From: Sphingobium sp. JS3065
GTDB lineage: Bacteria; Pseudomonadota; Alphaproteobacteria; Sphingomonadales; Sphingomonadaceae
NCBI RefSeq assembly: GCF_026427355.1
Contig: NZ_CP102664.1
Span: 2,170,001-2,234,000 of the forward strand
DNA length: 64,000 nt
Direction of reading: 5' to 3'
The translations under genes were made by a program, and so were the position numbers. Below the pieces are notes generated by a model. The model made no database searches. It saw nothing but the letters and a program-made list of their open reading frames with translations, and was not told the origin of the DNA. Below, one piece after another: positions 59,833-64,000 of this stretch (position 1 is its first letter; each line of letters begins with the position of its first letter).

Positions 59833-60456
59833 TCAGCGCGCCCGCGAAGCCGCCACCATGCCGCGCGCGGCGTTGCCGATGAAGAAACCTTGTTCCAGAT
59901 CATAGGGACGCAGGTCAGCCTCGACCGCTTCCCCCATGTCGATCAGGCTTTTGCGCAACACGCCGGGCAGCACGCCGCGCGACAATGGCGGGGTCAACAG
60001 CTTGTCGCCGCGCTCGACGAAGATGGAGGAGTAGCTGCCCTCGGTCAGAAAGCCCTGCTCGTCGGTCATCACCACTTCGAAGGTGCCGCCACGCCTCAAC
60101 GCATCGTTGTAGAGCGAGCGATCCGTGGTCTTGTACGCCAGCCGCGCATCTCCGGCGGGCGCGTTGCGGGGGACGAGCGCCACCTGCATGATCGCCTGCG
60201 GCCAGGTGCGATACTCGCGCACCTCGATGGCGATGGAACCCCGGCGCGACAATTGCAGGCGCAGACGGCTGCGCGCGCTCAGGCGGAAGGTCGCGGCTTG
60301 CAGTTCGTTGCGCACGTCATGGCGGTCGAACGCGAAATCGAGCGCCTCCGCGCTGGCCTTCAGCCGCTCCAGATGCAGTTCCAGCAGTCTGATGCCCTCG
60401 ACCGGATCGAAGGCCATGGTTTCGAGCAGATCGAACCGTCCGTCAGCCAATGCCAT
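59833..60456 (-). CDS. pabC: Aminodeoxychorismate lyase-like (class IV aminotransferase fold)
   Basis: A 207-aa protein with the PLP type IV fold: KTTDRSLYNDALRRGG carries the candidate PLP Lys, EVVMTDEQGFLTEGSYSSIF and the C-terminal GFFIGNAARGMVAASRAR follow the family. It is short compared with typical ~270-aa PabC. It lies 32 bases after pabB on the same strand; in other bacteria the two are fused. Together they make p-aminobenzoate for FolP (also in this window). Confidence 0.82.
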   Translation of the reverse strand: MALADGRFDLLETMAFDPVEGIRLLELHLERLKASAEALDFAFDRHDVRNELQAATFRLSARSRLRLQLSRRGSIAIEVREYRTWPQAIMQVALVPRNAPAGDARLAYKTTDRSLYNDALRRGGTFEVVMTDEQGFLTEGSYSSIFVERGDKLLTPPLSRGVLPGVLRKSLIDMGEAVEADLRPYDLEQGFFIGNAARGMVAASRAR

Positions 60457-60488
60457 GAAAAACCCTGCAACTCCCTAGATGTCGTCCG

Positions 60489-61664
60489 TCAGGCCGGTTT
60501 GACGAAGCGCCCCTTGGCCAGACATTCCGCCCATTCGGAATGACCTTCCGAATCCGCGACGATGCCCGATCCCAGACCCAGGCGCCCTTCCCTGCTGCCT
60601 TCTTCGACGCAAATGGTGCGGATGGCAACATTGAAGGCCGCGTCGCCCGCCGGATCGATCCAGCCCATGGAGCCGGTATAGACGCCGCGCGGAAAGGCCT
60701 CGACCGCGTCGATGATCTCCATGGCGCGGACCTTGGGCGCGCCGGTGATCGACCCGCAGGGGAAAAGGACGCGCAGCACGTCGACCGGCGACAGGCCGGG
60801 CAGCAGGCGGGCGCGCACGGTCGACACCATCTGGTGGACGGTGGGATAGGTTTCGACCTTGAACAGGTCGGGCACCGCGACCGTGCCGGCGCGGGAAACG
60901 CGGGAAAGGTCGTTGCGCAGCAGGTCGACGATCATCAGGTTTTCGGCGCGCTGCTTGGCGTCCCGCTCCAGCCATTGGACCAGTTCGGCGTCGCGGGCGA
61001 GGTCCGGATCGCGGGGCGCAGTGCCCTTCATCGGCCGGGCGGTCAACTGGCCCCTAACATTGGTGAAGAAGAGTTCGGGGGAAAAGGAAAGGATGGCATG
61101 CCCGCCCATGCGCAGCACGCCGCCATAGCCCGCCCGCTGCCGGGGCCGGAGCGCGGCGTAGAGCGCCATCGGGTCGCCGCTGAAATGCGCGGCGCAGGGG
61201 AAGGTCAGATTGACCTGATAAATGTCCCCGGCGCGGATATAGTCCTGCGCCTGCGCGAAGGCGGCGAGATAGGCGGCTTCATCGATCAGCGGCTGGAGCC
61301 GGTCGACCCTGGCGGCGGCGGGATCTGGCAGCAGGCCGGGCATGTCCGCCGCGTCGATCAGCCGCACCCCTTCGAAGAGGCCGAACCAGAGCAGCGGCGT
61401 CTTCGGGCGGTCCTGCCGGTGCCGCTCCGCCAGCGGGCGAAGGCGCTCCTCCAGCGCGAGGCCCGCTTCATAGGCGATGAAGCCGGCGGCGTGCAGCCCC
61501 TCCTCCGCCGCTTCGGCCAGGCGGTCCAGGGCGGGCTGTACCTCCGCCAGCCGGTGGGCGGCGATGACCGACACCGGGTCGCGATAAAGGCGCGCAGGCG
61601 CCGCCCCCCGCGGGCGGGCGTCGTCGAACAGGACAAAGGCTTCGGTCGGTCCCGGAAGGCGCAT
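60489..61664 (-). CDS. pabB: Aminodeoxychorismate synthase component I (PabB)
   Basis: A 391-aa chorismate-binding enzyme. The key motif RPMKGTAPRDPDLARDAELV has Lys at the PIKGT position typical for PabB (TrpE has Ala). Other blocks: AGDIYQVNLTFPCAAHFSGD, LSFSPELFFTNVRGQLTARP and FPCGSITGAPKVRAMEIID. It aminates chorismate with a glutamine amidotransferase (PabA) not present here. GAGGG precedes the ATG at 61664, favouring it over the longer frame to 61739. Confidence 0.93.
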   Translation of the reverse strand: MRLPGPTEAFVLFDDARPRGAAPARLYRDPVSVIAAHRLAEVQPALDRLAEAAEEGLHAAGFIAYEAGLALEERLRPLAERHRQDRPKTPLLWFGLFEGVRLIDAADMPGLLPDPAAARVDRLQPLIDEAAYLAAFAQAQDYIRAGDIYQVNLTFPCAAHFSGDPMALYAALRPRQRAGYGGVLRMGGHAILSFSPELFFTNVRGQLTARPMKGTAPRDPDLARDAELVQWLERDAKQRAENLMIVDLLRNDLSRVSRAGTVAVPDLFKVETYPTVHQMVSTVRARLLPGLSPVDVLRVLFPCGSITGAPKVRAMEIIDAVEAFPRGVYTGSMGWIDPAGDAAFNVAIRTICVEEGSREGRLGLGSGIVADSEGHSEWAECLAKGRFVKPA

Positions 61665-61759
61665 GGCGGCCCTCTTAACAGGCTTTGCCGCGGGCGGAAG
61701 GCCCAAGAGAGGCAATGCGCTGTTGCGCGGGCCGGGCATCGGCCATAGGGACTTCAGGC

Positions 61760-62143
61760 ATGAGCGACGGTTCGATCAGGGATGATGCGGCGCGGCCGGT
61801 GCGGCGGGCATTGGGGCTGGCGCTGCGGGGACGCTGCCCGGCCTGCGGCGAAGGGCGCATGTTCGCGCGCTTCCTGAAGCCCATCCCGGCCTGCGAGACC
61901 TGCGGGCAGGCGTGGGACCAGTCGCGGGCGGACGATTTCCCCGCCTATATCGTGATCCTGCTGCTGGGTCACATATTGGTGCCGCTGATGATCGAGGTGA
62001 ACGCGGCGCTGGATATCCCGCTGGGCGTGCAGGCGATGTTGTGGCCTGGGCTGGCGATCCTGCTGGCGGTGGCGATGATCCAGCCAGCCAAGGCGGCGGT
62101 CATCGCCTTTCAATGGAGCCGCCGGATGGACGGGTTCCGCTGA
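61760..62143 (+). CDS. DUF983 membrane protein with zinc ribbon
   Basis: A 127-aa protein: N-terminal treble-clef cysteines (LRGRCPACGEGRMFARFLKP, ACETCGQAWDQSRADDFPAY), then two membrane spans (IVILLLGHILVPLMIEVNAA and LWPGLAILLAVAMIQPAKAA). It matches DUF983, found near cytochrome oxidase genes in other bacteria. Divergent from pabB (95 bases between the starts) and convergent to the thioesterase (3-bp gap). Confidence 0.85.
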   Translation: MSDGSIRDDAARPVRRALGLALRGRCPACGEGRMFARFLKPIPACETCGQAWDQSRADDFPAYIVILLLGHILVPLMIEVNAALDIPLGVQAMLWPGLAILLAVAMIQPAKAAVIAFQWSRRMDGFR

Positions 62144-62146
62144 GCC

Positions 62147-62584
62147 TTATTCGGGGCGGATGATGAAGTTACGCTCCATCGACTCGCGCAACGTCTCATC
62201 GATGCTGCGGCGGCCTTCCGAGCCATGGGTGACGACCGTCGTGTCGCAGGTGGCGACGCACGCGCCCTTCTGAAAGCCGGCCGAACTGATCGTCCAGCTC
62301 GTGCGGCCGATATGGCCGATCGCGCAATGCACTTCGAACGGATAGGGAAAGTGCGATTCCTCCACGAAGTTGAGGTTCACATTGGCGACCAGCCAGCGCA
62401 CGCCCTGTTCCTGCGGGTGGCGGCCGAGATGATGGTGGAAACGGATGCGGGCGGTTTCGAAAATCCCGGAGATCGCCACATTGTTGACATGGCCCATCGT
62501 GTCGATGTCCTGGAAGCGGGTGTCGATGCTGGTGACGAAACGATAAGCGTCCGGGCGAAGGCGCCAGGATTCGGGTTTGGCCAT
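62147..62584 (-). CDS. Acyl-CoA thioesterase (hotdog fold, 4HBT)
   Basis: A 145-aa hotdog protein of the YbgC/FadM-like class: TSIDTRFQDIDTMGHVNNVA carries the catalytic Asp and the HVNN motif, then ISGIFETARIRFHHHLG and FVEESHFPYPFEVHCAIG. It likely hydrolyses acyl-CoA or acyl-ACP esters. Its stop is 3 bases from the DUF983 stop. Substrate is not predictable. Confidence 0.85.
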   Translation of the reverse strand: MAKPESWRLRPDAYRFVTSIDTRFQDIDTMGHVNNVAISGIFETARIRFHHHLGRHPQEQGVRWLVANVNLNFVEESHFPYPFEVHCAIGHIGRTSWTISSAGFQKGACVATCDTTVVTHGSEGRRSIDETLRESMERNFIIRPE

Positions 62585-62782
62585 GTCCTGCTTTCCATAT
62601 GTCCTGTTTGCCCTACGCTCTTAAGCGCTCGCGGCGGGGATGCAATCTTCCGGTTGAAATTGGTCGAACTGCGACCTTTTTGACACAGGCGCGAAGACGA
62701 TCATTTGGGCCGGTAACGGATCGTTCCCAAGGGCGGCGGTGGACTTCGGCGCAGTTGCAGCATAGTTTCCCGGACCGGTTTC

Positions 62783-64000
62783 ATGGACGGGGTTTTCATG
62801 CAACGCTATAGTCGGACCGCCATTTTCCTGCATTGGACCATCGCCGCCCTGCTGGCCTTCCAGATCGCCGTCGGATGGGCGCTGGAGGATCTGGGCGCAC
62901 GCGGTTTCGCCTTGTTCCAATTGCACAAGTCGATCGGCATCTCCATCCTGGCGCTGACGCTGGCGCGCATCGTCCTGCGCTATTGGAAGCCGCGTCCGGC
63001 GTCCGTCGAGGGCGGCTGGCAAGGCGCGCTGGCAAACGCCGTGCACGCCGGTCTCTATGTCTTCATGCTGGGCGCGCCGCTGACGGGGTGGGCGCTGGTG
63101 TCGACCGCGAAGGTGAAGGTGCCGACGCTGATCTTCCGCGCCATCCCCCTGCCCCATCTGCCCCTGCCGATGAGCGTCGGCGATACCGCCCATGGTGCGC
63201 ATGAGATACTGGCCTGGATCGGCGTCGCCTTGTTCGCCCTGCACGTCGCGGGGGCGCTGCGGCATCATTTCCTGATGGGCGACGGGCTGTTGTGGCGCAT
63301 GATGCCCGCGCGTTCGCCGGCATTGCTGGCGGCCTTGCCCGCGCTGGTCGCGGCGGGGTTCCTGCTGGGGCGCGTCATCCTGCCCGCCCCGGCGCCCAAA
63401 GCCGCCGCCGCCGCAGTCGTACCCGCCGCCGTGGAGGAGGAAGCGCCCGCCAATGTCGCCGAGCCCGCCGGCAATGCCGCCAACGCAGCGGTCCCGGCCA
63501 GCGCGGACAATGCGGCCGCGGCCGAGGAACCCGTGGGGCCGCCGCCTTCCTGGGCGGTGCGGCCGGGCGGCAATATCGGCTTTTCGGTGGGCAATAGCGG
63601 CGAGACGATCAGCGGCGGCTTTTCGAAATGGACGGCGAAGATCGCGATGGACCCGGACCATCCGGACAGCGCCGACATCCGCGTGGAGATCGATCTGGCG
63701 AGCGCCAGCGTCGGCGACAGCTACAAGGACGGCATGCTGACCGGAGACGAATTCTTTGGCGTGGCGGCCCATCCCAGGGCGGTCTTCACCGCCAAGGGCG
63801 CGGAAAAGACGGGCGCGAACAGCTATCGCGCCGCGGGCACGCTGACGCTGAAGGGCGTGAGCAAGCCGCAGAGCATCCGTTTCACCCTGTCCGGCACGGG
63901 CAAGGCGCGGAAGGTTTCGGGATCGGCCACCATCGCCCGCGCCTCCTATGGCGTCGGCAATGGGGAGAGCAGCGGGGGACTGGACCCCAAAGTGGCGGTC
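62783..64000 (+). CDS. Cytochrome b561 fused to YceI domain (3' end outside window)
   Basis: At least 401 codons open to the window edge. Residues 5-190 form a cytochrome b561 domain with four spans; haem His candidates lie in TAIFLHWTIAALLAFQIAVG, ALFQLHKSIGISILALTLAR, ALANAVHAGLYVFM and LFALHVAGALRHHFLMGD. An Ala/Pro-rich linker (about 215-265) leads to a YceI-like lipocalin domain (GNIGFSVGNSGETISGGFSK, GVAAHPRAVFTAKGAEKTGA). The whole resembles sphingomonad b561-YceI fusions, perhaps moving electrons to a quinone-binding periplasmic domain. The ATG at 62798 is an alternative start. Confidence 0.88.
   Translation, partial: MDGVFMQRYSRTAIFLHWTIAALLAFQIAVGWALEDLGARGFALFQLHKSIGISILALTLARIVLRYWKPRPASVEGGWQGALANAVHAGLYVFMLGAPLTGWALVSTAKVKVPTLIFRAIPLPHLPLPMSVGDTAHGAHEILAWIGVALFALHVAGALRHHFLMGDGLLWRMMPARSPALLAALPALVAAGFLLGRVILPAPAPKAAAAAVVPAAVEEEAPANVAEPAGNAANAAVPASADNAAAAEEPVGPPPSWAVRPGGNIGFSVGNSGETISGGFSKWTAKIAMDPDHPDSADIRVEIDLASASVGDSYKDGMLTGDEFFGVAAHPRAVFTAKGAEKTGANSYRAAGTLTLKGVSKPQSIRFTLSGTGKARKVSGSATIARASYGVGNGESSGGLDPKVAV

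Overview
This 64 kb window is GC-rich chromosomal DNA from an alphaproteobacterium, most likely a sphingomonad (Sphingobium, Sphingomonas, Novosphingobium and relatives). The reasons are the argS-SPOR-nagZ-scpA-scpB-tatABC gene order, a CcrM-type GANTC methyltransferase with GANTC sites clustered in its own upstream region, an alphaproteobacterial SUV3-like helicase, CarD, and short intergenic palindromes of the kind scattered through sphingomonad genomes. Genes are densely packed, many starting inside the previous stop codon (ATGA, GTGA, TTGA, TGATG). I see no phage, transposase, integrase, CRISPR array, plasmid or resistance cassette. This is core genome, and the most interesting signals are regulatory or structural.

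Region 1 (1-15.5 kb, minus strand) is a nearly complete dcw cluster: mraZ-rsmH-ftsL-like-ftsI-murE-murF-mraY-murD-ftsW-murG-murC-(65-aa unknown)-murB-ddl-ftsQ, with ftsQ cut by the window edge. Upstream of mraZ lies a likely MraZ operator of three GGGA boxes on a 10-bp period, framed by a 10-bp inverted repeat. Region 2 (15.5-19.8 kb) holds a DUF4350/GldG-like membrane protein, a small membrane protein, cysteine synthase, a SleB-type cell-wall hydrolase, a structured 384-bp gap that may encode a small RNA, and an entericidin-like lipoprotein.

Region 3 (19.8-26.5 kb, minus) links arginyl-tRNA synthetase, a SPOR protein, NagZ, the condensin partners ScpA/ScpB and the TatABC translocon. Region 4 (26.5-35.2 kb) holds a lipoprotein, ispH-thrB-rnhA, folP, ccrM, an ArsR-type regulator with a perfect 12-bp operator dyad at its start codon, a nucleotidyltransferase and an M23 endopeptidase. 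Region 5 (35.3-44.5 kb) has the SUV3-like helicase overlapping an S4 RNA-binding protein, ferredoxin FdxA, CarD, two small envelope proteins, a TetR regulator next to ahpC-ahpF, and an L,D-transpeptidase.

Region 6 (44.5-53.3 kb) has glmM-DUF1272-thiD-rnhB, a Tat-exported M24 peptidase, a CsbD protein, recR-def diverging from fmt-truA with a 33-bp hairpin between them, a queuosine-precursor transporter and tRNA-Arg(UCU). Region 7 (53.3-64 kb) has a RoxA-type ribosomal oxygenase and an RluE-type pseudouridine synthase, a spermidine-synthase-like protein, a DEDDh exonuclease, an MDR oxidoreductase, a periplasmic MsrA with a small membrane partner, an aspartate aminotransferase, pabB-pabC, a DUF983 protein, a thioesterase and a cytochrome b561-YceI fusion that runs off the end. 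Peptidoglycan synthesis and remodelling, cell division, envelope export, folate synthesis (folP, pabB, pabC) and translation quality dominate the gene content.
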